A DNA stretch of 64,000 nt from Aphrophora alni. Its lineage: Eukaryota > Arthropoda > Insecta > Hemiptera > Aphrophoridae. Position numbers and translations under genes: made by a program. The stretch lies in the NCBI GenBank assembly GCA_963513935.1, contig OY740765.1, forward strand, positions 118,177,362 through 118,241,361. The letters run 5' to 3'. Position 1 is the first letter of the stretch. Each line of letters begins with the position of its first letter. Positions 1 through 10,838 of the stretch are shown piece after piece. The notes below the pieces were generated by a model that saw only the letters and a list, made by a program, of their open reading frames with translations, was not told where the DNA came from and made no database searches.

Positions 1-2157
1 CTAGTCGGTTACTTATAAAGTAAATATAATTACTGGAAGGTATTTGAACAAATAGGGGGATTCCATCAAGTTTGGGCTGCTGAACTCGGTGAAGGGAATG
101 CTCAGACCAGGCCAGACAATTATTCAGTCTATACTTACAGTGGTCTGGGTTGTTCTTTCCGCACTGTATAAGCTCCCTGACAAGGTTAAAAGCGAATAAA
201 ATTCAAAAAATCAGACGAGTAACAAAGTATTCTAAATTCAATTCCATAAAAGCTGAACTAACCTGGGCGGGAAATACTCGATTCGACTAGACAAGAGCAA
301 AGTTAGCAAGAGTACGACGAAAAAATAAACTACGAGCCAGGGTAGAGAGGTTGTGTGTTGTACCCTGCATGTAAAAAATGTTTCTATTTCAATATTAATG
401 GAAGATGGAATGCCAGCACTTGAGTCATTTAATAAATGTGTTTGTATTAAGATAATAATGTACATAATGAAAAGTAATATATTTTAAGAAATATAAACAC
501 ATCTGAAAAAAATTTGATACCGCAATAAAAAATATGCTCATGAAATAACTAATTGAAGATTTATCTTAAATTTGTATATTTTGAATTCATGTGGAAAACT
601 AAAGTAACATGATAATACTAAGGATGAAACAATTAAATAAAAAACAGAGTGGGTTGCTAATATACAAATATACAACTACTATTGGACAATACTCAAATAG
701 TGTGTATCTAGGTCATGGACTAATAACATCTATATTAGCACTAAGATACAATTTAGATATATTACCTGTATATTTTCCCCTTGTTGTTTAAAGATGAAAA
801 ACTACTGTCATTATCGTCTTAAAAAATAGGAGGAAAAGAGCAAAAATTAGAGACCCCTAGCACCCTCGAATACTGGAATAGCGTCAGAGTCAAAAAAGAA
901 CAAAATTTGGTAAAAAGAGACATGTTAGGAAAGAGGAAAGAGAAGGATCTAACCTAACCTAACCCAAGACTAGATGAAGGAAGGTGTATATCCAGTTAAA
1001 GTCCTTTGGGCTTGCTGCATCCGTACTCAGTATGAGTGAGCCTAGTGGTATACCTAAGGGGAGTTTGGGGGTCTGGACACCGAACGATCAATTTAAAAAA
1101 AAATAATATCTTTAACCACACTTTTTAGTACAATTAAGTTTGTAGCCAAAAACGATGATGTGGAACTACTTTAGCGACAGGTAAATTATTTTGTTTTATA
1201 CTTGATTTACCTCACTTGCAAAGCCGACAGACACACATGCCTGGCTGCTAGAGAGCTTGGATAGGTCCTTTGTTTGGTTTTTTAAGTGATTTTAAGAAGG
1301 ATACGTAATAGCGTTGAGTTCTGAAAAATATTTATATTCAAGGATGGTACATTCAACTATTTCCAAGCATGATCGGCCATACTCAGAACAGTTTGGAACT
1401 ATTCATAACAACAACAGAAAACTATCCTTTTTGATACGTCACTTTCAGTTAGTGAGTGTTTTTTTGTGACTTATTTTTGTCTCGAGTTGTAATTTTGCAA
1501 ATCTGTACCCATATGATTGGCTGGATTCTGTTTTCAACTTTGAAGTCCTGTGAAAACAAACATGTAACAGCTTAAAAATTTATGTCTAATAGAGATAACA
1601 GTTAAAGAATATTTTAGGGTTATAAAATCGATTTTTTTTAAACATAAGTGACATTGTTATCTGTTGTGGGAGAAGTGTGGTAATGGAGGATAGATATCCA
1701 GATGGAAATTAACAAATCGTATTCTCTAGCAAATAAATAACATTTTATTGAAATTGTTTGTCTTTTGAATACAAGAAATATTACTTAAAAGACTATGTAA
1801 TATCTCAAACCCAACTGGCTATAATAAATTCCAAACAATTTAATTATAGCCACAAGTTAGTTTAAAAAAACTTTACCCTTAGGTTATTTACCACTAAACT
1901 TCTAATATAGGCTATTATTTTTGCGAAGAAAAATGAATTGAAAATAAAAATATCTTCCTCTTGCGGTAGAACGTGCCAAACATAACATCTCAACGAATTA
2001 ACCATATGGTGAAGATATTATTTATTATTTACAAGTTTAAATAAAATGGTGTCAATAAAGGAATTAAATTAACAGTTTCTTGGTCACAATAAGTTTGGTT
2101 AGAGTTATAATAAAATTTATTTTCTCATCCAAAAAATCCCTTTTTCATGAGGTGACT
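1..2157. other. AT-rich non-coding stretch
   Basis: I found no convincing gene here. A short plus-strand open frame ends near position 171 and is bordered by splice-like sequences on both strands, but I recognise no protein in it. A short tract of AACCT units lies near 951-963. The remainder is AT-rich sequence with no repeat structure that I could define. Confidence 0.4.
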
Positions 2158-2158
2158 A

Positions 2159-4030
2159 CTAGAGTGGGCAAAAAAAAAACATTTTTTTTTCAAAGTTGTA
2201 GTAGCGCGGAAAAGTTGCGAATTAGGGAAAAAAACAATATCAAAATTGGTTCACATCTTCCGGTCGCGCACAATTCTAAAGTTTTACAAATTATGGAAAA
2301 ACGTCGTTATTGCGATTATTTTTAAAATTTGTTATTCTAGTTGTTTTTGTAATGTATTAGTTTTAAACATCTTCAACTAGAGCTTAAAAACATTGTGTTT
2401 TAATTTGGTTTGGATCAGCTGATATCTTTCGGTCGCGCATAAGCCTCAAAATATTGAAAAAGTCACATATTTACGCATTTTTTGGTATCTGATAAATAAA
2501 TAATATTTAATTGTAATAGCCGTATTGGTTTCTCAAACGACCTGATAATGAGATACAACAAAAAATTGTTAAGTTCAGCCAATGTTTTCCGGGTCGCGCA
2601 ATGGCTTAGAATCTCTCGTGCACAGAGGGCAAGTAGCATGCAGGGAATGTCACTCGGCTGACTAGGGCTAACGACCTTGGCACTCCCCTCGACCTCTCCG
2701 CATTCCACAGGACACCAACCTGTCGCCCTCTCATATTTTTGTCAGTCTGCGTCTGCTATTTGTGATTGTAGTGCATTTAGTTCGCTCTCGCTGTTTTCGT
2801 TCTGCAACTCTTGGTTTTTTGTAAAGTGTGTTTTGTGTTATGACATTTCTGTGTGACTCTGTAATGTAACGGTAACGTTATGGCTGTACCGAAGAAAGTA
2901 ATCACAAGACAGGTATTTCATTGTCCTATTTTTGGCACACCTAAAGATTTGTCATCAAATAAACTGCCAACTGGTGAGGATGTTATTCGGAGTTGTTCAC
3001 ATGAGAGGTATAACTTGGCAATTGAAATTAATAATAAGAGCGTCAGTTTTAAAAAAGTTGCCAGTACAGTAACTAACAAAGTAATCAGCATATATGAAAA
3101 AGCATCTATCTTTCTTTATTATATTTTAAAAGTGATTCTACTATTAATGAAAGGTCAAGGTTCAGTCTCTTACCAGTTGCTTTGATGTGGCACGGGACTG
3201 TGGTTTATACACAATGAAACTAGCCAGCCATGTTTATGTTAATTGAAACCTTTCTTTTTAATTGCTGACGATTTGTGAATTACAAACATATGAATGGATA
3301 ACTTGTATAACTGAAGTTAATTAATATAGATTTAGGTCTTAATCTATCATATTTTGCAATATTAAAAATATACAAAGTTCTCAACAACTGTTCATCTTAA
3401 AACGTTTTTAAATTTAGATTACTCATTTTGCTCATGTGATTATGCAGATATTTGTTCATATTTACTCACGCAATACTTGTAAACACAATTACTTCACCAC
3501 CATTGCCTTAAAGTCACTTTACAACATTTCTTCTTAAGATGTAATTACTTAAACCGCTCCATAGCTAACGCAAGACTTGCATCTTTCTCTGCTGACTTTT
3601 CTCATTAGAAATAAATTAAAACATTTATTTTTATTTTTTAAAAATGGAATACCACCAAGTACCTACAGTCTTTAGCATAAATAGTCTCTCATGAAGCCAA
3701 GCGTTCTTCTTGCTTGCAGGTAACGCTAACGCAAAGCATCATGGGATACATGTCACATGATAAATTAGTGTTAGAGGGGTATCGTTTATTCGATTAACGC
3801 ACACATTTTGAGTTCAAATTTTTTGTACACAGTATTCGTAGTTCAATGTCTTTTGAGTAATCTTAAAATTTAAATGACAGTTTCTTAATTAAATACATAT
3901 CAACATCCTTATATTTATTATTTATTATTTATAATTGGTTGGAGGATGTCCCATGCTTACAGTCTTCCGCGCTTTTCCGCGCTATTACAACTTTGAAAAA
4001 AAAATAATGAGTTTTTTCGGACCACCCTAG
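2159..4030. mobile_element. DNA transposon with terminal inverted repeats
   Basis: The two ends are inverted copies of each other. The left end reads CTAGAGTGGGC, an A/T run, then CAAAGTTGTAGTAGCGCGG. The reverse complement of the right end reads CTAGGGTGGTCC, an A/T run, then CAAAGTTGTAATAGCGCGG. The matching arms are about 60 bp. The outer flanks TGACTA (left) and TAACTA (right) are a possible imperfect 6-bp target duplication. Three copies of TTCCGGTCGCGCA or a close variant lie on the left side near 2260, 2428 and 2588. A small ORF starts at 2880 near the centre. The superfamily is unresolved; the end sequence and 6-bp duplication would suit Dada- or Kolobok-like groups, but that is only a guess. 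Confidence 0.55.
2880..3185 (+). CDS. Small ORF inside the TIR element
   Basis: A 101-codon frame starts at a true ATG. Its first ~80 residues contain a Lys/Thr-rich start, a KLPTGEDV motif and a Val/Thr-rich stretch ending in YEKASI. This resembles the N-terminal part of uncharacterised, transposon-associated arthropod proteins. That is pattern recognition from memory, not a search result. After YEKASI the sequence becomes hydrophobic and low-complexity, so the real coding exon may end near 3110 and the rest be intron or decay. The ORF lies midway between the inverted ends at 2159 and 4030 and is preceded by about 200 bp of higher-GC sequence that could hold its promoter. No catalytic residues of a transposase are visible, so this is at most part of one. 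Confidence 0.35.
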   Translation: MAVPKKVITRQVFHCPIFGTPKDLSSNKLPTGEDVIRSCSHERYNLAIEINNKSVSFKKVASTVTNKVISIYEKASIFLYYILKVILLLMKGQGSVSYQLL

Positions 4031-5759
4031 TAACTACTGAATACGAAAATTTTCTCAAACCATGCAAATCCAGGACCCAAAATAGGATGAAAATATATCG
4101 ATATTACAAAATGTAACCCTAATCACAATAACTCAAAATAACCTCAAATAATTAAGCTTGTATCGACAACTGTTAAAAACTGTAGCTGTTTAGCCCTTTA
4201 GAACTTGCAGTTCTTTTCAATAACAATTAGTACTCCTTTCTTCTTGTTTTTATTGTGTTTATTTATAGGCCTAATTATTCAGCACTCAATACGTTCATTA
4301 CGTTGAACTTTGGTCAACAGTATTATTTTAGCTGATCCTAGTTTGTTTCTTGGGAATTTCTTACTTCGTGTCTACAATATTGGTAAACCCGATGAGGTAA
4401 CGAAATCTCACCAACCGATACTATAGTATCTTGCAACAAAGGAAGAAGTCTGTAACTATATTGTCACACTAAGAATTTTGGCATATACAGAACACAAAGA
4501 CAAGTCATGGACATATTATTTTCGGCCAACTGAGTTTTTTTTTAGAGTTTCGTTATTATTTTAGTCTTCGGTAGACCTGTGTTGAGGGTAGTATTGTTAT
4601 ATAGTGAGGCTCACAGGGTTAGATTTTGTTTAAAAAAACATATTGTTTTAAATATATCCAATAAAAAATTTAAGTAGATTTTTACATTCAATACCGTACT
4701 ACAATATTAAGTCAAACCGACAGTCAATGAATTGTCACATTAAATACAAAACCCGTAGAATAGGATATCGAAAGAAGATAACATAATAAATAAAAATTCT
4801 TTGTTTATTAGTTTGATAGCTATGTATGTTTGTGCAGTTATTCGGGGTAATCTAAGAAATTACTCAACCTATTTCACAAAATGTTTCACTGATGGTCACA
4901 TTAGACACTTTTGTTTTACAGAGGTATTAATTTTTCTGAAAGTTACATTTTATTAGTAAATAAATGCAAAACAAACATTTCTTACAGGAGGTTATATATA
5001 TATATTTAGGTTAAACTATAATGTGTAAACTAAACATGCGCATTAACAAATTGGAGGGACAACTTTTTAGCTATTTTTACATGTTTACAATTGTGATTCT
5101 GCACTTTCCCATACAATTTGATATACAGGTGCACAATTTCAACTGTAGGATTTGTTTAATGGCAGACAAAATTGTTAAATGTTAATTCCAGTGGAAATGT
5201 AGATGGACGAACTTTGCCATCTATGTTATGGTGAAGTTGAATATTGTCATCGAAATCTTTCGTATGAAGAAATTTCAAACTATAAGTTCTAAAATGTATT
5301 TATCACGATGAACAATTAACTTAAATCAATTAAATAAATTTTTAGATCATGGCTAAAAAAATGTAAGAAAAAATTTCTTAAAATTTTTTTATTTATTTTT
5401 TAATGTTATTCTTTCAACAGAATAAGTTTGAGTGATTCTGAATTTAATTTGAGCTAAATAAAACTAGATACAAAAATTAGCTTAGTAGATTTTCTTATCT
5501 TCTAGAGGTCGAATTGACTGAAAACCTTCATCTTTATACAGATTTTTGTGTGTATTATGCCAGATTAAGTTGATTAAAAATTTCAAAAAAGATAGAATAA
5601 TGAAGACCATTAAAAGAGCTTTCAAATGATATGTTACACGATCATATTTTCAAGATTGTCAAAAATTCATAAATTTTATTATATGTTCAAAAAGTCATAA
5701 ATCAAAAATGACAAATAAATGGCAAGATAGATCCACCTTAAAAGATAAATTCAGGTCAA
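4031..5759. other. AT-rich non-coding stretch
   Basis: No gene is supported here. The sequence is low-complexity A/T-rich DNA with short poly-A and poly-T runs and no long open frame on either strand. Confidence 0.4.
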
Positions 5760-5869
5760 CATTTTAACCCTCCACACGTCGAACGACCCACAATGACCCA
5801 TCCGTCAGTCGTTCATAGACTGGAAAACAAGTATTTTGCAATTCAACATTTCACCCACTTAGAATCGTC

Positions 5870-6562
5870 CTATCGCAATAAAAAAAATAGTGTTGGAAAG
5901 CTAATGTTCCGTAGATACATAATCATGCAAAAAAATAAATACCACAAAACGTTATAAATAATTTTCCAAAAATTGCTGAAGTTCGCATATTTTTTATATG
6001 TAACGTCAAAGATTTGCGCTAACAAGTTGTAAACAAAACTAATGTCATTTTTGTCTAATATTCCCAATTCGATATTTCTGTCAAATAGATCGAACACAAC
6101 ACTGTTCTGTAGATCACATCTTTCTCTTTCGATCTGTGCTTTTCAAATCCTTCTATCGGTTATAATTTTTATTAACCGATAGAAAAAAGATCGGTATAAA
6201 AAACCGATACCTTTTTGTACCATTTTTTTCTTTTTTTTTGTGTATATAAAAATTAAACAAAATCAAGAATTTTAACTCATTTTTACACGCTAAAAATTAA
6301 ATTTTTTTCAATTCACCTTTTATCCTAGTAAATATTATTTTATCGAAATGAATTATATATCACTGTAAAGATAATGTTTCAATCTTTCATAATCAAGTTT
6401 AGCAAAATCCATCACACGAAAACTGTATTTTTTAGAACTCGATAAAGTTGCTGACTTTTTCGCTAGATCGCGGCACTTGCCGTGACTGGGTTTATGTAGA
6501 AAATTCTGTTCTCTGTGTTCATATGATTTTACGAAATGGTAATACTTGTCCAAATGCCACAA
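5870..6562 (-). pseudogene. Two conserved ORF segments of unknown repeat-encoded protein
   Basis: On the minus strand, 6562-6353 encodes a 69-codon segment (WHLDKYYHFVKSYEHR, later KYSFRVMDFAKLDYERLKHY) and 6097-5870 a 75-codon segment (DLFDRNIELGILDKND, later SFVYNLLAQIF). Both recur with amino-acid similarity on the plus strand at 40830-41388, in the same order. Each segment follows a copy of the tract ACAGATCGAAAGAGAAAG. Similarity of the peptides between two diverged copies suggests former coding function, perhaps as exons. The family is not one I recognise. In the second copy the first segment has an in-frame stop. Confidence 0.4.
6151..6184. repeat. Perfect 12-bp hairpin
   Basis: TTCTATCGGTTA at 6151-6162 is the exact reverse complement of TAACCGATAGAA at 6173-6184, leaving a 10-nt loop. 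It lies between the two ORF segments of the left repeat copy. The other copy near 41150 lacks the matching arm. Confidence 0.6.
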
Positions 6563-7848
6563 GTTAACAATATTATATAGTATTTTTTCTTTCTCTTTCG
6601 ATCTGTGGTTTACAAATTTTTCTATCTGTCATATATCGCGAGATATATCCTATTTTACCAAAGTAGTAACCAAACAGAACGAATTTCACTTGGCATTCGG
6701 TGCAGTTTACTAAATAAGATAATCGATTATTCAATCGATATTTTGTAACCGATCTTTACAGTATGTTGTGGAGAATATTTCATTCTATCTATTGATAGTA
6801 TTTGCCATGTCCTAGAGTTTTTTATAGGTTTTTGTTTCTTACTTGGAAGTTGCCGATATTTGTGTAATAAAATTACATCTGAAAGGCGTAGTGCGTATGT
6901 TACTTGGGATTATATTTCTGTTATTCTGAAGGTTTGATTTATTTATTTGTCATAAATTGTGAATACAAATTACAATATCTGTATTATTGTTTATAGAATT
7001 TATTGTATTGAGTGAATATTATTGTCAGACATCAAATATTGAGGTTGTCTAGAGATAGAGGTTATGTAATATTTTGGTCTTCCTTTAGAGCAAATTTGTA
7101 GCAAAATACATTGTGTTTACTTATAAAAATAATTTTGTCTAATGAAAATTTTATAAATTGATTGATTTTACAAAAATGTATGCAAAATGTTTATAAATTT
7201 ATATAGGCCTATCTATAAATAGAAATAGGTTATGATATATCTGGTCTGACCTTTTTAGGCAAGTTTCCATTTATTTACAAATAAAAATAATTTTGTCTAA
7301 TGAAAATTTTATAAATTGATTAAGTTTTTACAAAAATGTATGCAAAATATTTATAAATTTATATAGGCCTATCTATAAAAAAATTTTTATTGGTTTATAT
7401 ACCTATTTCTGTGGAATTTTGCCTCCGTTACTTTCCGATTTTTTGCTATTTGACATAATAACTCCAAATTTTTTACATCTAAAAGTTTTTGCATTACACA
7501 CATAAAATCTATGTATCTTTGTGAGAACATAGGTAATAAAAATTTGGGTTTTGAATAATAATTATATTTTTGGTGAATTTTTGATAATAGTTAGGCCTAC
7601 CAAATATTCACTTTTTACGTAAAAATGAACCATGTCTAATGAAAATTTTATAAATTGATATTTCTTTTTAGCAACTTTTATCCACAAATATATTACAAAT
7701 CTCAAGTAATACTTTAAACATTTTTTTTTTTAAAATTGTATGGTGTACATTACCATTTCTGTGAAATTCTTCCCTCCGTTACTTTCCGATTTTTGCTATT
7801 TGACATAATAACTCCAAATTTTTTACATCTAACATTTTTTTTTCATTA

Positions 7849-7962
7849 TATGATATTCTAGAGTAACTGGATATGCTTGAATAACTGTAGTTATTTTTGA
7901 CTTACCGCCAGCAATCCTTGGAAGCAATTCCAAGGTAAGGCGGTAAGTCAAAAATAACTACA
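7849..7962. mobile_element. Hairpin insertion flanked by 16-17-bp target duplication
   Basis: The arms 7886-7909 and 7939-7962 are perfect 24-nt inverted repeats (TGTAGTTATTTTTGACTTAC followed by CGCC, and its complement). Inside them is a second perfect stem, CCTTGGAA and TTCCAAGG, with a 4-nt loop. The segment is flanked by ACATTTTTTTTTCATTA (7832-7848) and ACATTTTTTTTCATTA (7960-7975), which differ only in T-run length. The paralogous repeat at 37979-38003 carries one copy of this site and no insertion. The duplication length suits LINE-type retroposition of a short RNA; a miniature foldback element is the alternative. Confidence 0.65.
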
Positions 7963-8229
7963 TTTTTTTTCATTACACAGTTAAATTCTATGCACCTTTC
8001 TGAATATAATAATATTTAAGAGGTTGTGTTTTCCATAAATATTACTATTTTTGGTGAATTTTTGAAAATAAGCCTGACAAAATCCCTTTTTTTTGAAAAT
8101 GTAACAAATTTATTATTTTTTTCTAAATATATTCACAAATATTACACAAAACTTTTGTATATCTTGAAAAAAGGTGGTAAGCTATTGATTTTGGATGATA
8201 CAGGTTTTTCTGAAAAATGTTAACTTCAT

Positions 8230-9062
8230 TTTTTGACACAAAATAGAATTTTTAAGTGGGTTTTCGGATTAGACCCGATAGAGTATGGAAAAAAATCAAT
8301 AAGTTTATCAATAAATCAAATATGATAGTGTTATGATAACCAGAAAAAAAAATCTAAATTCTGAAACGTAATAATAACAATTTGAATCCCTGGCTAAAAT
8401 AATTTGGTTCTATGAATGTTTATTATTTAACAGCCAATTTTTAGCGCAATTTTGGTCATTGATCAGTACTGCAATGAGGTACAAACTTTTTTCATTTGAT
8501 TGATTTATGCTCTAAAAATTCGTTTGAAATAAATTATTGACAATTAATTGTTCTTTTAGTTGATTAACACAATGATCTAGTTCCAACAAAACATTCTAAC
8601 AGCATAAATTATAATACAGTATGTCTTTTGTAAACCTCAACGAAATACTGATATGAAAATAACACATCAACAAGTGATAAAGTGGGGACTGTCAACTAAA
8701 TTCTGAATGTGGGAAATGGGAAGGAAGTAGGATCGTCATAATATTTACTTTTGTCTGGCCTGTTTATTCGTCAAGAGAGTTGCCAAGATTCGGCCGCCAA
8801 ACTGCTATAAAACTTCTAGATTGTATATATTCAAATGTATACACTAGCGACTGGTGGGTTTGAAGCGGAACTCTTTTGACACCAATATATACAAATATTT
8901 CAAAATTTACACCTATTTGTCCGCCGACTAGAATTTTGTTTTTGAACAATTCACATTAACAACAATAAGAATAACTAGTTTTGTTATTTGGCAGGCACAT
9001 ACGGCTGCCTGATGTAATGTCGTTTCGGTCATGTACGGCCACCAAAAAGGACCATAAACTTA

Positions 9063-9123
<61 letters not shown>

Positions 9124-9382
9124 GTACAAATACAACAATTAGACTTCTTGCCACTATTTCAGTCATAGTCTTCATCACCACTGTCAGTCATTCAGTCATT
9201 CAACATATTCTAATATATGACACAATTCCTTAGTACAATATATTGTCTCACCCCGGGAACTATGAGGTCAACCGGTAAATAGAGTGGAATGGAGAAGAAA
9301 CAATGACCTTCTAATTTAATTAATTGCTTGCAAAGTGCCTAAAATCAAGAATATAATTGCATAATTTATGCTTACCACTTAC
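8230..9382. other. Non-coding stretch with repeat fragments
   Basis: No gene is supported. A 61-codon minus-strand frame at 8764-8949 looks like part of a dispersed repeat, with TATTTGTATATATTGGTG-like sequence and no recognisable domain. A TA microsatellite follows at about 9065-9116. Confidence 0.35.
9065..9116. repeat. (TA)n microsatellite
   Basis: About 25 consecutive TA units. The minus-strand Tyr/Ile frame across it is an artefact. Confidence 0.95.
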
Positions 9383-9563
9383 CAGACAATGTGGCGGCAA
9401 TGTTTTGAGTCACTCCACAGCTAATATGTGTTATATTAGCATCGGTATTTTTTTCTGTAAGGAACAAAGGGGTCAAGTCTGTCCACTCTCCATTCAGTAG
9501 AGTATATTTCCAACATTGGCTTGTAACTGTAAGTACTAAACAATGCTTCCTTGAACAGGTAAC
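9383..9563 (-). CDS. Putative exon of RCC1-repeat protein
   Basis: On the minus strand a 181-nt open block is bordered by an AG acceptor (AAATTTTAG before 9563) and a GT donor (TCTG|GTAAGTGG at 9383/9382). It starts in phase 0 and ends in phase 1. The reading frame includes LLNGEWTDLTPLFL and ends with ISCGVTQNIAATLSG. The ending fits the end of an RCC1 blade (I-x-C-G-x-x-x-x-x-A-L-T/S). It could belong to the same gene as the first exon at 45270-45444; the phases need at least one more exon between them, which I did not find. RCC1-repeat proteins form beta-propellers and act, for example, as GTPase exchange factors or chromatin adaptors; the specific member is not resolved. Confidence 0.45.
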
Positions 9564-9569
9564 CTAAAA

Positions 9570-10064
9570 TTTAAAAAAAAATTATGTATTTTTTACACAC
9601 AAATAAAAAACTTCTTTTTTTTAAATTTGATGAAAGATATTTAAAATAAAACAAATTTGAAATATCAGTTATAAGACTATTTCAGTGGAAATTGGAGGTT
9701 AATTATCAAGATAAATGATATGGTCAGCACATGATTTACTTTACATACGTACAGGGCTGGATTTACAAGTTGAAGCTGACTAGGCACTAATAGTTGCAGT
9801 GCCCCCCTCACTTATAGTTCAGTTTGGAACCATTATAATAATTATTATTATTTTTGTACAAAATAACAAACGCAGGAACTGTTAGTTTTTTATGTATGTA
9901 ATAATAATAATACATGAATTTATAAGTGTAGGTCCTACTTGTAATTATTACTTGTATTCATTTCTTACTTGTAATGAAATAAAATGCAAATATAATATTG
10001 TAACCATTAAATGTTTGATACAATGATAACTCAATAGAATATTTAATGTAACAGCAGATATTTC
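9570..10064. other. AT-rich stretch before the viral-like cluster
   Basis: No gene is supported. The sequence is AT-rich with a short ATT-rich tract near 9840-9860. The viral-like cluster's left breakpoint appears to lie near 10065, where capsid-like similarity starts. Confidence 0.35.
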
Positions 10065-10065
10065 T

Positions 10066-10607
10066 TGTTGAAACTTCATATTAAAGGATTAAGTAAAGCA
10101 ATATGTCGCATACACGACTGCCCCGTACACGTACCTTTCCGCTAGTGGGAAGTTTACGAGTTTCCAACACTCCTTCATAACAGTCAACTATCGTGAACTG
10201 TCAAAACGGCTAACCAGCTAGAGAAACTGTGATACGTTATTCTGGCTTTCCAGACGGACAGAAAGAATCAGGTCAATAAGGATGCCACTCTGTTTGACCG
10301 CTGCAATATTACCAATGTTAACTGTACTTGAATTCTCTCTATTTTCCCTATGACAATCATGTACGAGATGTATACACGTTTTCAACAATCGTATTACATG
10401 CGTGAATCATCTCCGTGCTTCGATTTGGACACATTTAAAGCTAAAGCCCTGATATTTGTAATAGACTGTTCCAAACAGAACAATTCCATTAAATCAGGCC
10501 CCGTGGACGTACGCCTTGAAATAGAGCCAAGTCAAAATATACCACCCAATACTACAGCCTATTGTCTCATTCTACACGACTCACATATTGTGTACAATTT
10601 CCTTTAG
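10066..10607 (+). pseudogene. Capsid-like (double jelly-roll) C-terminal remnant
   Basis: A decayed frame runs through three plus-strand registers. From about 10066 to 10328 it is open apart from stops at 10143, 10194 and 10230, each one substitution from a sense codon. It ends at a TGA at 10329 and shifts frame near 10325 and again near 10360. The last part, to 10607, includes YEMYTRFQQSYY, VIDCSKQN, GPVDVRLE and TTAYCLILHD. From memory these match the C-terminal part of a family of uncharacterised arthropod proteins that I associate with double-jelly-roll capsid proteins of Polinton/adintovirus-like elements. The N-terminal two thirds is missing. It is the first gene in a head-to-tail cluster with the genes below. 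Confidence 0.5.
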
Positions 10608-10635
10608 GGTACAGTCAAAAAAGGTGATGGTGTAG

Positions 10636-10664
10636 GCGCGCATGCGCTTGGTCGCTTTTATAAT
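10636..10664 (+). promoter_or_regulatory. Candidate promoter of the 155-codon gene
   Basis: The 98-bp gap between the capsid remnant and the next ATG (10706) holds the palindrome GCGCATGCGC (10638-10647) and a TATA-like TTTTATAAT at 10656-10664, about 45 bp before the ATG. There is no transcript evidence. Confidence 0.25.
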
Positions 10665-10705
10665 ACGTTACAATCGCCAGTCCGATCATTCACGATCGAG
10701 ACATC

Positions 10706-10838
10706 ATGTGCACCACATACCCAGGAGTCATTCACGCATTCCTCAGACTCATGCCTATAGATAGGTTATCGGATTTAGACATAATCTATTCATTCGACTA
10801 TCTGTCTACTGAAATAGACGGCGAGTTGAACATAGCAT
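10706..10838 (+). pseudogene. 5' part of 155-codon viral-like gene, split by LTR element
   Basis: The frame starts at ATG 10706, follows the capsid remnant by 98 bp, and is open for 133 nt until the LTR element. The other half is at 17147-17481. Counting the 4-bp target duplication once, the two parts total 468 nt, which is 155 codons plus stop with no frameshift. I do not recognise the product. The N-terminal part is rich in aliphatic and acidic residues and shows no clear motif. Confidence 0.6.

Larger units (their letters stand above)
5760..8225 (-). repeat. Interspersed repeat, left copy (inverted relative to 37880-41480)
   Basis: Several blocks match the reverse complement of 37.9-41.5 kb. 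The region around 5790-5870 corresponds to about 41400-41500, the ORF-like blocks at 5870-6097 and 6353-6562 correspond to about 41125-41388 and 40830-41040, and 7790-8010 corresponds to about 37950-38050. Internally it holds a tandem duplication: the block TTTGACATAATAACTCC plus flanks occurs near 7450 and 7800, a spacing of about 350 bp. Another block, TAATGAAAATTTTATAAATT, occurs near 7140, 7300 and 7638. The motif TAGGCCTA recurs. This is probably a dispersed transposable element of unknown class. Confidence 0.55.

Noticed and set aside
8956..9138. Tyr/Ile-rich open frame on the minus strand
   Set aside because: It is a translation of the (TA)n microsatellite.
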